A program made the position numbers and the translations under genes. Of a stretch of 64,000 bases of DNA, positions 26,036 through 34,155 are shown one piece after another. Under the pieces are notes generated by a model. That model was not told the DNA's origin, made no database searches, and worked only from the letters and a program-made list of their open reading frames with translations. The DNA is from Variovorax paradoxus_P (GTDB lineage: Bacteria > Pseudomonadota > Gammaproteobacteria > Burkholderiales > Burkholderiaceae_C), in NCBI RefSeq assembly GCF_050627025.1, contig NZ_CP192472.1; one strand, 5' to 3'. The first letter of the stretch is position 1. Each line of letters begins with the position of its first letter.

Positions 26036-26459
26036 GCCGGGATTGTCGCACCCAGTGCGCTATAAAAAAAGGAGCTTCAGAAAGAGGCGGGGCGGGCTTG
26101 CAGCCGGCTTCGGATGTTTGAAAAGCAGCCGCCGGGGCGGTGCTCCGGGCAATAAAAAAGGCGCCGACCAGCGGCGCCTTTCAAGTTCAAACACGGCTTC
26201 TCGAACGGAAGCCTTTGAGAATTTTTCTTGTAGACCGAATTTTGTCTCCTCGGACCCTCGGCAGCACGAGCTTGGCCCGTTCGCGAGTGGGCAGACTTTA
26301 GGCGGTGCACCGGGCCAGTGCATTGGGAATTACCCGCTTTGCCTTACCTTCGGAACGCTCTTGGCAGACAAAAGTGTTTCTGGGCGTTAATGGTGCCGCT
26401 CAAACATGGCACGACTTGTGCACGCAAGTGGTTCGAGCCATTCATGGAGCCCTCGAACC
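26036..26459. other. Gene-poor 424-bp stretch with hairpins and a possible minus-strand small RNA
   Basis: No convincing protein gene. Two compact hairpins are present: GGCGCC around a short loop at 26160-26178, flanked on the minus strand by six Ts, and GGCTTC/GAAGCC at 26195-26213. The left part should hold the promoter of the TauE/SafE gene; the right part precedes a small hypothetical gene. Reading frames here are short and of unbiased composition. Confidence 0.5.
26154..26181 (-). terminator. Orphan rho-independent terminator on the minus strand
   Basis: Read on the minus strand: AAAGGCGCCG, loop CTGGT, CGGCGCCTTTTTT. The stem is perfect and the T-tract strong, yet no protein gene on the minus strand ends here, which suggests a non-coding transcript initiating to the right. 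Confidence 0.6.
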
Positions 26460-26759
26460 ATGTCCATGTCCGAAAGTGAACGCATCGCCCTTGCCGCGCG
26501 GCTTCACGTGGCATTGCGGCGAAAGCACGGGCGCGTGACCGACACCGAATGGATGGCCACCAATGCCGAATACGCCGCCGAGATCGTTCGCATGACGCGC
26601 GCCCATGCCGCCGAAACCAAGGACGAGGATCTCTATCTGCTCGCCACCCGCCTCGAACAAGCCATGGAGCCGCTGGCGCGCGCCGCACGGCTGGCGGCGC
26701 GCACGGCCGACGGCAATCCGCCTAAGCCGCGGCCGCGGTTTGCGGGCGGGCTGCGCTGA
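26460..26759 (+). CDS. Small hypothetical protein, 99 residues
   Basis: Not recognised. An in-frame, mostly alpha-helical, charged protein beginning MSMSESERIALAARL with RRKHGRVTDTEWM and a repeated-Ala/Arg helix, ending in a Pro/Arg-rich tail. No signal peptide, membrane segment or metal motif. Codon use matches neighbours, so I treat it as real. An ATG two codons downstream is an equally good start. It is convergent with the TPP enzyme gene. Confidence 0.6.
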   Translation: MSMSESERIALAARLHVALRRKHGRVTDTEWMATNAEYAAEIVRMTRAHAAETKDEDLYLLATRLEQAMEPLARAARLAARTADGNPPKPRPRFAGGLR

Positions 26760-26791
26760 TCCTTCTTTGACGCCAGGCGTTTGCCGCCCGC

Positions 26792-28465
26792 TCAGCCGGC
26801 AGCAAGTGCCGCCTTGCGAATGCTCTGCAGCGTGCTGGCCGGCGTGATGGCTTCCGGGTCGAGCAGGCAATGCAGCACCGCCGGCTTGCCGCTTGCACGG
26901 GCGCGCGCGAGCGCAGGGGCGAACTCCTCGGTGCGGGTCACCCGCTCGCCGTGGCCGCCGAACACTTCGGCATAGCCCCGGAAATCCGGGTTCTTCAGCT
27001 GCGTGGCGCTCACGCGCCCCGGATAGTGCTTTTCCTGGTGCATGCGGATGGTGCCGTACATGGCGTTGTCCAGCAGCACCACGATGATCGGCAGGCCGTA
27101 CTGCACGGCGGTTGCGAACTCCTGGCCATGCATCATGAAGTCGCCGTCGCCCGCGAACACCACCACCTCGCGCTGCGGCCACAGCCGCTTGGCGCCCACG
27201 CCCGCAGGCAGGCCGTAGCCCATCGATCCGCTGGTGGGTGCCAGCTGGCTCGCAAACGAGCGGAACGGCCAGAAGCGATGCACCCAGGTGGCAAAGTTGC
27301 CCGCGCCGTTGCAAAAGATGGTGTCGGCCGGCAGCACCTCGCGCAGATGCTGCATCACCTCGCCCATCTGCAGCGGTCCCGGAATACGGATGGGCGCCGG
27401 ATCGCTCCAGCGCAGGAAGTCTTCGCGCGCAGTTTTTGTCTCGGTCTGCCAAGCCGGCGGCAAAGCCGGATGCAACGCCGCCACCGCTTCTGCAAAAGCC
27501 TGCGGCGTGGCGTGGATGCCAAGCGCAGGACGATAGAGCTTGCCGAGCTCGTCGGCATCGGCGTGCACATGCACCAGCGCCTGCTTCGGCTGCGGAATGG
27601 CAAGCAGTTCATAGCCCTGCGACGGCACCTCGGAGAGGCGGCCGCCGACCAGCAGCACCAGGTCTGAATTGCGGATTCGCTCCAGCATGCGCGGATTCGC
27701 GCCAAGCCCCAGGTCGCCCGCATAGCAAGGATGCTCGGCCGACAGCAGCATCTGGCGGCGGAACGAGCAATACACCGGGAGCGAGAACGCTTCGGCAAAG
27801 CCGGCGAACTGCCGCGTCGCGGCTTCGGACCAGCGGCTGCCGCCGAGGATGACCACCGGCCGCTGCGCCTCCGAGAGACGCTGCTGCAATTGCGCGATCT
27901 GCGCCGCGCCGGGGTAGGTTTCGGTCACTGCATAAGGCTGTGCATCGGCCACCGCGGCGGCTTCGGTAAGCATGTCTTCCGGCAGCGCAATCACCACCGG
28001 CCCCGGCCTGCCCGAGGTGGCAACGTGAAAGGCGCGCGAGATGAGCTCGGGCAGGCGCGCCGGATCGTCGATCTGCACCACCCACTTGGCCATGGTGCCG
28101 AAGACCGCGCCGTAGTCCAGCTCCTGAAAGGCCTCGCGGCCCATCGCCTCGCGCGCCACCTGCCCCACGAAGAGCAGCATCGGGGTCGAATCCTGGTGCG
28201 CAATGTGCACGCCGGCCGCCGCGTTGGTGGCGCCTGGCCCGCGCGTGACAAAGCACACGCCGGGCTTGCCGGTAAGCTTGCCTTGCGCCTCGGCCATCAT
28301 TGCTGCGCCGCCTTCCTGGCGGCACACCGTCACGTCGATCGATGCATCGTGCAAGGCGTCGAGCACGGCCAGAAAGCTTTCGCCTGGCACGCAGAACAGT
28401 TGCTCGACGCCGTGGGTAATGAGCTGGTCGACCAGGATCTGGCCGCCGGTGCGGGAAGAAGTCAT
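26792..28465 (-). CDS. Thiamine pyrophosphate-dependent enzyme, acetolactate synthase large-subunit-like
   Basis: A 557-residue TPP enzyme with the three standard domains: N-terminal PYR domain with the catalytic Glu in VCRQEGGAAMMAEA and TRGPGATNAAAG, the central domain, and a C-terminal PP domain with GSMGYGLPAGVGA and the cofactor motif FAGDGDFMMHGQEF...LLDN. Cofactor-binding residues look intact. Being next to an aminotransferase and an amino-acid binding protein, and lacking a small regulatory subunit, it is more likely a catabolic 2-oxo acid decarboxylase or ligase than biosynthetic IlvB. The substrate is not determined. Confidence 0.85.
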   Translation of the reverse strand: MTSSRTGGQILVDQLITHGVEQLFCVPGESFLAVLDALHDASIDVTVCRQEGGAAMMAEAQGKLTGKPGVCFVTRGPGATNAAAGVHIAHQDSTPMLLFVGQVAREAMGREAFQELDYGAVFGTMAKWVVQIDDPARLPELISRAFHVATSGRPGPVVIALPEDMLTEAAAVADAQPYAVTETYPGAAQIAQLQQRLSEAQRPVVILGGSRWSEAATRQFAGFAEAFSLPVYCSFRRQMLLSAEHPCYAGDLGLGANPRMLERIRNSDLVLLVGGRLSEVPSQGYELLAIPQPKQALVHVHADADELGKLYRPALGIHATPQAFAEAVAALHPALPPAWQTETKTAREDFLRWSDPAPIRIPGPLQMGEVMQHLREVLPADTIFCNGAGNFATWVHRFWPFRSFASQLAPTSGSMGYGLPAGVGAKRLWPQREVVVFAGDGDFMMHGQEFATAVQYGLPIIVVLLDNAMYGTIRMHQEKHYPGRVSATQLKNPDFRGYAEVFGGHGERVTRTEEFAPALARARASGKPAVLHCLLDPEAITPASTLQSIRKAALAAG

Positions 28466-28502
28466 GCTGTGTCCAATGCAATGAAGGTCTTGGTATCTAC
28501 TC

Positions 28503-28612
28503 CTTCCCCCTCCGGGGGAAGGCTGGGATGGGGGCATGCGACGCTGGCCAAGCCGACAGCGATTGATACGCCGCTTGCCCCCACCCCTGCCCTCCCCCGG
28601 AAGGGGAGAAAG
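28503..28612. repeat. REPIN-like pair of inverted palindromic repeats
   Basis: CCTTCCCCC-TCC-GGGGGAAGG lies near the left end and CTCCCC-CGGAA-GGGGAG near the right, with GGGATGGGGGC and GCCCCCACCCC facing each other inside. The whole unit can fold as a long hairpin. It fills the gap between the TPP enzyme and aminotransferase genes. Confidence 0.6.
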
Positions 28613-28616
28613 AAAT

Positions 28617-29861
28617 TCATGTAAGAGCTTCGCATGCCGCCACGATGCGCGAACACGCCTCTTCGAGCTGCGCCATCGACGTGGCATACGAAATGCGGAA
28701 ATACGGCGCGAGCCCGAACACGCTTCCCGGCACCACCGCTACTTCAAAATCCTGCAGCAGGTAGCTGCAGAAGTCGCTGTCGGTCTGCAGCAGCATGCCG
28801 TTCGCCGTGCGCCGGCCGAGCACGCCGGCACAGCTCGCAAAAGTATAGAAGGCGCCTTCGGGCGCGCGGCAATGCAGGCCGGGCGCGCGATTCAATGCCG
28901 CCACCACGAAGTCGCGCCGCGCCTGGAAGTCGCTCCGCCGCTCGGCCACGATGTGCTGCGGCCCCGTAAGCGCCTCGATGGCGGCGGCCTGGCTCACCGA
29001 TGCAGGGCACGAGGTCGACTGGCTCTGCACCACCGCCATGGCCGCAATCAGCGCACGCGGACCTGCGCCGTAGCCCACGCGCCAGCCCGTCATTGCATAG
29101 GCCTTCGAAACGCCGTTGACGGTGAGCGTGCGCTCGCGCAGCCTCGGCTCCACGGCCGCGGGGGTGGCAAATGCAAGGCCGTCGTAGAGTATGTGCTCGT
29201 AGATGTCGTCGGCCAGCACCCACACATGCGGATGCCTCAGCAGCACCTCGCACAGTGGAGCCAGCTGCGCAGCGCTGTAGGCCGCGCCGCTCGGGTTGGA
29301 CGGCGAGTTCAAAAAGAGCCAGCGCGTGCGCGGCGTGATGGCGGCCTCGAGCTGCGCCGCTTCCAGCCTGAAGCCGTTGGCCTCGCTGCAAGGCACGCTC
29401 ACCGGCACGCCGCCGCAGATCTGAACGATGTCCGCGTAAGAGGTCCAGTAGGGCGCGGGCAAGATCACCTCGTCGCCCGGGTTCAGGCTTGCCATGAGCG
29501 CATTGAAAATCACCTGCTTGGCGCCCGCGCCCACGCTGATTTCATTCAATGCAAAGTCCAGCCCGTTGTCGCGCTTGAACTTGAACTGCACCGCCGCCTT
29601 CATCGCAGGGCTGCCGTCGAGCACGGTGTAGCGCGTGTCGCCACGCTCCATCGCACGGGCCGCGGCGGCGCGAACGTGCTCGGGCGTGTCGAAGTCCGGC
29701 TCGCCCGCGCCCAGCACAATCACCGGCCGGCCCGCGCGCTTGAGCGCGTTGGCGTGGTCGGTAATGCGCAAGATTTCCGACACGCCGATGGCCCGCACGC
29801 GCTGCGCGGGCTCGAATTCCGAAGACGAAGAAAGCGGCGGGGCAAGCACGGCGGAAGTCAC
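28617..29861 (-). CDS. Pyridoxal phosphate-dependent aminotransferase, class I
   Basis: A 414-residue fold-type I aminotransferase related to aspartate/aromatic aminotransferases. Visible are LGAGEPDFDTPEHVR, TRYTVLDGSPAMK, SVGAGAKQVIFNALMA, YWTSYADIV, NSPSNPSGA, ADDIYEHILYDG, and the PLP lysine in VNGVSKAYAMTGWRVGYGAGP, with an Arg near FRISYATSM for the substrate carboxylate. The GTG start overlaps the TGA of the upstream binding-protein gene (GTGA), so the two are coupled. Context with a piperideine-6-carboxylate-type dehydrogenase suggests amino-acid catabolism, possibly lysine. Confidence 0.88.
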   Translation of the reverse strand: MTSAVLAPPLSSSSEFEPAQRVRAIGVSEILRITDHANALKRAGRPVIVLGAGEPDFDTPEHVRAAAARAMERGDTRYTVLDGSPAMKAAVQFKFKRDNGLDFALNEISVGAGAKQVIFNALMASLNPGDEVILPAPYWTSYADIVQICGGVPVSVPCSEANGFRLEAAQLEAAITPRTRWLFLNSPSNPSGAAYSAAQLAPLCEVLLRHPHVWVLADDIYEHILYDGLAFATPAAVEPRLRERTLTVNGVSKAYAMTGWRVGYGAGPRALIAAMAVVQSQSTSCPASVSQAAAIEALTGPQHIVAERRSDFQARRDFVVAALNRAPGLHCRAPEGAFYTFASCAGVLGRRTANGMLLQTDSDFCSYLLQDFEVAVVPGSVFGLAPYFRISYATSMAQLEEACSRIVAACEALT

Positions 29862-30760
29862 TTCGCGTAGGCCTCCAGCGGCTTGTCGTTGGGTTCCGCA
29901 ATCAGCTGCTTGAGCGCCGTGCTCATCGGCAGTTTCAGGCTGGTGTTCTTAGGCGGAATAGGCGCGACGAACCATTTGGTGTAGATCTTCTCGAGCTCGC
30001 CGCTCTTCATGAGCTTGCGCAGCGAATCGTCCACCGCGGCCTTGAAGGCCGGGTCATCCTTGCGGAACAACAGCGCGATCGGCTCCGAGCCCAGCGCCTC
30101 GCCAGTGATGCGGTAGCCCGCGGGGTTCTTCGAGTTGGCGATGATTCCGGCAAGCAGGTTGTCGTCGAGCACAAAGGCATCGGCACGGCCCGACTCCATC
30201 AGTAGAAAGCTCTCGAGGTGGTCCTTGCCGAGCATCGTGTTGATGGTGGTGTTCTGTGCACGCTCGCGCTTGCGCAGCAGCTGCACGGCGGTGGTGCCGG
30301 TGGAGGCCGACACGGTGCGGCCCGCCAGCTGGTCGAGCGAGTTGATGCCCGAGTCGACCTTGGTGGCCATGCGCACTTCGCTCACATACGTGGTGAGCGC
30401 AAAGGCCACCTGCTGCTGTCGCGCGGTGTTGTTGGTGGTGGGGCCGCAGCCGATATCCAGCGTGCCGTTCTGCACCAGCGGAATGGTGTTCTGCGCCGTG
30501 ACGGCCATGTATTCGAGCTTGGCGGAAGGCGCAATGTCCTTCAGCACGCGCTCGCAAAGCTCGACGTGGTAGCCCACATATTTATCGTTGGCGCCCAGCA
30601 TGTAGGCCATGGGCGGCGAGGCCTCGCGCACGCCGAGCACGGCCTTGCCGCTGCTCTTGATCTTGTCGAGCGTGCCGCCGGCGGGGGCCTGCTGCGCCGA
30701 AGCGCCAAAAGCGACCGCAAGCAGCGCCGCGGTGGTGAGTGTCTTGAAACGCATCTTCAT
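29858..30760 (-). CDS. Amino-acid ABC transporter substrate-binding protein (GltI/polar amino acid type)
   Basis: A 300-residue periplasmic binding protein (SBP_bac_3). Signal peptide of about 22 residues ending FGASAQQ, then VLGVREASPPMAYM, YVGYHVELCERV, LVQNGTLDIGCGPTTNN, ASTGTTAVQLL and GRADAFVLDDNLLAG, which define the ligand cleft of GltI/GlnH-like proteins. Permease and ATPase genes are missing nearby. It is cotranscribed with the aminotransferase, which hints that the transported and transaminated compounds are the same, perhaps a dicarboxylic amino acid or lysine derivative. Confidence 0.87.
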   Translation of the reverse strand: MKMRFKTLTTAALLAVAFGASAQQAPAGGTLDKIKSSGKAVLGVREASPPMAYMLGANDKYVGYHVELCERVLKDIAPSAKLEYMAVTAQNTIPLVQNGTLDIGCGPTTNNTARQQQVAFALTTYVSEVRMATKVDSGINSLDQLAGRTVSASTGTTAVQLLRKRERAQNTTINTMLGKDHLESFLLMESGRADAFVLDDNLLAGIIANSKNPAGYRITGEALGSEPIALLFRKDDPAFKAAVDDSLRKLMKSGELEKIYTKWFVAPIPPKNTSLKLPMSTALKQLIAEPNDKPLEAYAK

Positions 30761-30823
30761 GTTCTCTGTCTCCTGGTAATTTTTATTCGGGGCTGCGCGG
30801 CAAGAACAGCGGCCTTGGTTGGA

Positions 30824-32365
30824 TCAATCCCCGATATCGAAGGTCACGCCCTGCGCAAGTGGCAATGCGGTCGAATAGTTGATGGTGTTCGTCGCTCGGC
30901 GCATATACGCCTTCCAGCTGTCGGAGCCGGCTTCGCGGCCACCGCCGGTTTCTTTCTCGCCGCCGAAGGCACCGCCGATCTCGGCGCCGCTCGGGCCGAT
31001 GTTGACGTTGGCAATGCCGCAGTCGGAGCCCGCGCTCGACAGGAAGCGCTCGGCCTCACGCACGTTCAGCGTAAAGATCGACGACGAGAGGCCCGCGCCC
31101 ACCGCGTTGTGCCATTCGATGGCATCGTCGAGCTCGCTGTAGCGCACCACATAAAGAATGGGTGCAAAGGTTTCGCGCAGCACCGGGCCTTCGTGCGACT
31201 TGAGTTCCACGAGCGCGGGGCGCACGTAGTAGGCGTCTTTGGTGCCGATGCCTTCGACACGCTCGCCGCCATGCACCTTGGCGCCGATCTCGCGGCTTTC
31301 GCCCAGCGCCTTCTGCATGCCGTCGAATGCGGCGCGGTCGATGAGCGGCCCCACGAGCGTGCCGGCCTCGCGCGGATCGCCGACCCGCACGTTGCCGTAC
31401 ACCTTGGCGAGCTTGGGCACCAGCGCGTCGTACACGCTGTCGTGCACAAAGAGCCGGCGCAGCGTGGTGCAGCGCTGGCCGGCCGTGCCCATGGCCGAGA
31501 ACGCAATGGCGCGCAGCGTAAGGTCGAGGTCGGCCGATGGCGTGACGATGGCGGCGTTGTTGCCGCCGAGTTCAAGAATGGCGCGTGCAAAACGCGCAGC
31601 CAGCTTCGGCCCCACCTGCTTGCCCATCGCAGTCGAACCGGTGGCCGAGAGAATCGGCACGCGGTGGTCGTCGACAAGCACTTCGCCGATGTCGCGCTGC
31701 CCCAGCAGCAGGCCGAGCAGGCCTTCGGGTGCGTCTTCTCCAAAGCGCGCAACGGCCCGCTGGGCAATGGCGTGCGTGGCCAGCGCGGTGAGCGGCGTTT
31801 TTTCGGACGGCTTCCACACCACCGGATCGCCGCACACCAGCGCCAAAGCCGCGTTCCACGACCACACGGCCACCGGAAAGTTGAAGGCCGAGATCACGCC
31901 GCACACGCCCAGCGGATGCCAGGTTTCCATCATGCGGTGCTCCGCGCGCTCGGTGGCGAGCGTCAGGCCGTAGAGCTGGCGCGAGAGGCCGACCGCAAAG
32001 TCGCAGATGTCGATCATTTCCTGCACTTCGCCCGCGCCTTCGGTCGGAATCTTTCCGGCCTCGAGGGTGACGAGGCGGCCGAGGTCCGCCTTGGCGGCGC
32101 GAAGTTCTTCGCCCAGCAGGCGCACGAGCTCGCCGCGGCGCGGCGCGGGCACGCTGCGCCAGGCCTTGAAGGCTTCATGCGCCTGGCCGATGGCGGCGGC
32201 CGCTTCGGCCGGACTGGTTTGCGGCACCTGTGCAATCACCTCGCCGGTCAACGGCGAGCGCACCGTCAACTCGCCGCCGGTGTAGGCGCTGCGGGGCACG
32301 CCCAGGCGCTGCAGCAGCTGTTCGATTTCGGAGGCAAGGGAGACAGGGGCTTGGGCTTCGGACAT
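30824..32365 (-). CDS. amaB: Aldehyde dehydrogenase, piperideine-6-carboxylate/alpha-aminoadipic semialdehyde type (antiquitin family)
   Basis: A 513-residue NAD-dependent aldehyde dehydrogenase of the ALDH7 type. NAD-binding and catalysis: ISAFNFPVAVWSWNAA, SATGSTAMGK, catalytic Glu in ILELGGNNA, catalytic Cys in AGQRCTTLRR. The C-terminal GGEKETGGGREAGSDSWK block is the antiquitin signature. Such enzymes oxidise alpha-aminoadipic semialdehyde in lysine and pipecolate breakdown. The start at MSEAQAP is chosen because homology begins there, although the frame extends upstream. The gene symbol is assigned by family resemblance. Confidence 0.87.
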   Translation of the reverse strand: MSEAQAPVSLASEIEQLLQRLGVPRSAYTGGELTVRSPLTGEVIAQVPQTSPAEAAAAIGQAHEAFKAWRSVPAPRRGELVRLLGEELRAAKADLGRLVTLEAGKIPTEGAGEVQEMIDICDFAVGLSRQLYGLTLATERAEHRMMETWHPLGVCGVISAFNFPVAVWSWNAALALVCGDPVVWKPSEKTPLTALATHAIAQRAVARFGEDAPEGLLGLLLGQRDIGEVLVDDHRVPILSATGSTAMGKQVGPKLAARFARAILELGGNNAAIVTPSADLDLTLRAIAFSAMGTAGQRCTTLRRLFVHDSVYDALVPKLAKVYGNVRVGDPREAGTLVGPLIDRAAFDGMQKALGESREIGAKVHGGERVEGIGTKDAYYVRPALVELKSHEGPVLRETFAPILYVVRYSELDDAIEWHNAVGAGLSSSIFTLNVREAERFLSSAGSDCGIANVNIGPSGAEIGGAFGGEKETGGGREAGSDSWKAYMRRATNTINYSTALPLAQGVTFDIGD

Positions 32366-32582
32366 GGGCGCGCTCCGGGAAGGGAGGAAGAGAGGAAAGG
32401 AAACGGCAAGACGGGACCGGCGCAATATCTTCCAATCCCGCGCACTTGCCTAGTGAAAAAAAGGAAGGACTTGATGCGTTTGCCGAATGAACCTGGCATG
32501 CGCCCGTGAGGGACGGGCTTCGCGCCTACGCGCGGAGCGCTGGCTGGCACCGAAGATCGCGCATCCCACTTTCCGTCGAGCC

Positions 32583-33083
32583 ATGAAAGCGATCCTCACC
32601 CTGTACGCTGCGATCCATGCGCTGATGGCGCTCGCATTTGCCGCCGCGTCGCTCGTTCTTGTCGTGATTGCGGCGCGGGCTGGCTGGGGCGCAGTGATGC
32701 AGGGGCTCGACCTGCCCGCCGCCGAGGCGATCATCGAAGCGGTAGGCCTGCTGGCAGCCGGCGTCGTGGCGCTGCAGATTTCCCAGACCGTGCTCGAAGA
32801 AGAGGTGGTGCGCGACGCGCACATCGGCGCGCCGACACGGGTTCGCCGCTTTCTTTCGCGGTTCATGGTGGTCATCGTGGTTGCCGTCGCGGTCGAGGGG
32901 CTGGTCGCAACCTTCAAGGCGCGCGAGGCGCCCGAGCTGATGCTGCATGCCGCCGCAATGCTGGGCTCGGTGGGCCTTCTCATGGCGGGCTGGGGCATCT
33001 TCATACGCCTGAACCGCTACGCCGAAGAACTGGAGCCCGAGGCGATGGAAGAGGCCAAGCGCGAAGACATCAAGCTGAAATGA
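32583..33083 (+). CDS. Hypothetical membrane protein, 166 residues
   Basis: Not recognised. Four hydrophobic segments: ILTLYAAIHALMALAFAAASLVLVV near the start, EAVGLLAAGVVALQIS, FMVVIVVAVAVEGLVATF and AAAMLGSVGLLMAGWGIF, with a charged cytoplasmic-looking tail (EELEPEAMEEAKREDIKLK). The start is the ATG at MKAILTLY; an upstream in-frame GTG/ATG extension has no hydrophobic or conserved sequence. It is convergent with the IclR regulator gene, ten bases apart. Confidence 0.65.
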   Translation: MKAILTLYAAIHALMALAFAAASLVLVVIAARAGWGAVMQGLDLPAAEAIIEAVGLLAAGVVALQISQTVLEEEVVRDAHIGAPTRVRRFLSRFMVVIVVAVAVEGLVATFKAREAPELMLHAAAMLGSVGLLMAGWGIFIRLNRYAEELEPEAMEEAKREDIKLK

Positions 33084-33092
33084 ACGCGGCGC

Positions 33093-33980
33093 CTATCGGG
33101 GCTCCGGCGCGTCCGGCAGGGGAATCTTCTGCCCCGCCGGCGACCCCGCCAAGCTCTGCGCAGGCCTTCTGAGCGTTGCATCGAAGGGGTTGATCTTCGG
33201 CCCGATGGCCGCGGCCTCGCGCTTGAGCAGCTCGACCACTGTGGGCATCCGGTCGGCGTTGAGCCGGTCTGCGATGGTGCCCACGCTCAATGCGGCTACC
33301 GCGCGGCCCTCGCGGTCGAGAATGGGCACAGCCACGCCGGCCATGCCTTCGAGCAGGCCCGTGTTGCGCCCCGCATAACCGGCCTGGCGCACGCGCTCGA
33401 TCTCGGTGCGCAGATAGACCTCGTCGTACACACCGTATTCGCGCACGCGCGAAAGGTTGAAGCGAATCACCTCCTCGCGCTCGGCCTCCGGCAGAAACGC
33501 CAGGATGGCGAGCGCGCCCTGCCCCACGCCCAGCGCAATGCGCCCGCCGATATCGCCCGTGAACGAGCGAATGGGAAATGGCCCTTCGCTTCGGTCGAGG
33601 CACACCGCATCGAAGCCGCTTCGCGCCAAAAGAAAGATGCTGTCGCCCAGGCTCGCGCACAGGCGCAGCAGCACGGGGCGGCAAATGGAACGCAGGTCGC
33701 CCGGGTTTCCGGCGCTGGCCGCAAGCGCAAAGAAATCGATGCTCAGGCGATAGAGCTTGCTGCGCTCGTCCTGCTCGACCATGCCCTCGGCCATGAGCGA
33801 CTGCAGCAGGCGGTGCGTGGTCGCCTGCGTGAGGCCCACCGACCGTGCAATTTGCGTCACGCGGCCGCCTTCGGCCTGCACCGCGCCGAGCGCGCGAAGC
33901 ACTGAAAACAGACGCGGAACGCCGCCGCTTGCAGCTGCGGGGCTTTCGATGGCTTCTTTGGTGGAATTCTTGGCATCCAT
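33093..33980 (-). CDS. IclR family transcriptional regulator of the amine/opine-like operon
   Basis: A 295-residue IclR protein: winged helix from about 23 to 85 (LFSVLRALGAV, VTQIARSVGLTQATTHRLLQSLM) and the ligand-binding IclR effector domain (SIFLLARSGFDAVCLDRSEG, GDIGGRIALGVGQGALAILAFLPE, EGMAGVAVPILD, AALSVGTIADRL). Two starts are possible, MIPRM at 33992 and MDAK at 33980; I prefer the latter because the former codon sits inside a perfect palindrome. It is divergent from the ABC transporter and dehydrogenase genes, whose expression it probably controls together with its own. Confidence 0.87.
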   Translation of the reverse strand: MDAKNSTKEAIESPAAASGGVPRLFSVLRALGAVQAEGGRVTQIARSVGLTQATTHRLLQSLMAEGMVEQDERSKLYRLSIDFFALAASAGNPGDLRSICRPVLLRLCASLGDSIFLLARSGFDAVCLDRSEGPFPIRSFTGDIGGRIALGVGQGALAILAFLPEAEREEVIRFNLSRVREYGVYDEVYLRTEIERVRQAGYAGRNTGLLEGMAGVAVPILDREGRAVAALSVGTIADRLNADRMPTVVELLKREAAAIGPKINPFDATLRRPAQSLAGSPAGQKIPLPDAPEPR

Positions 33981-33991
33981 TCTCGGAATCA

Positions 33992-34040
33992 TATTCCGTT
34001 CAACGGAATAAATTAGAGAAATATTCTGATTAATGGAATA
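33992..34040. promoter_or_regulatory. Two tandem IclR-type operator palindromes
   Basis: TATTCCGTTcAACGGAATA (33992-34010) is a perfect nine-base inverted repeat about a central C. TATTCTGATTAATGGAATA (34022-34040) matches it at 15 of 19 positions. Centres are 30 bp apart, about three helical turns. The location between the regulator and its divergent operon fits an operator pair. Confidence 0.65.
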
Positions 34041-34155
34041 CCCGAGTCGAGTTGGCGCAATCGTTGCAATAGAGTGAATTGAAAGTTCTCTCTTGTCCAT
34101 GGCGCGCACCAAGGTGCGGCGCGCCGTTCACGACACCGCGCAGAAAGGCTCTTCC

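Noticed and set aside
26060..26323. 87-residue minus-strand open frame in the gene-poor stretch
   Set aside because: It spans the two hairpins and the T-tract, lacks a family pattern, and is better explained as non-coding sequence.
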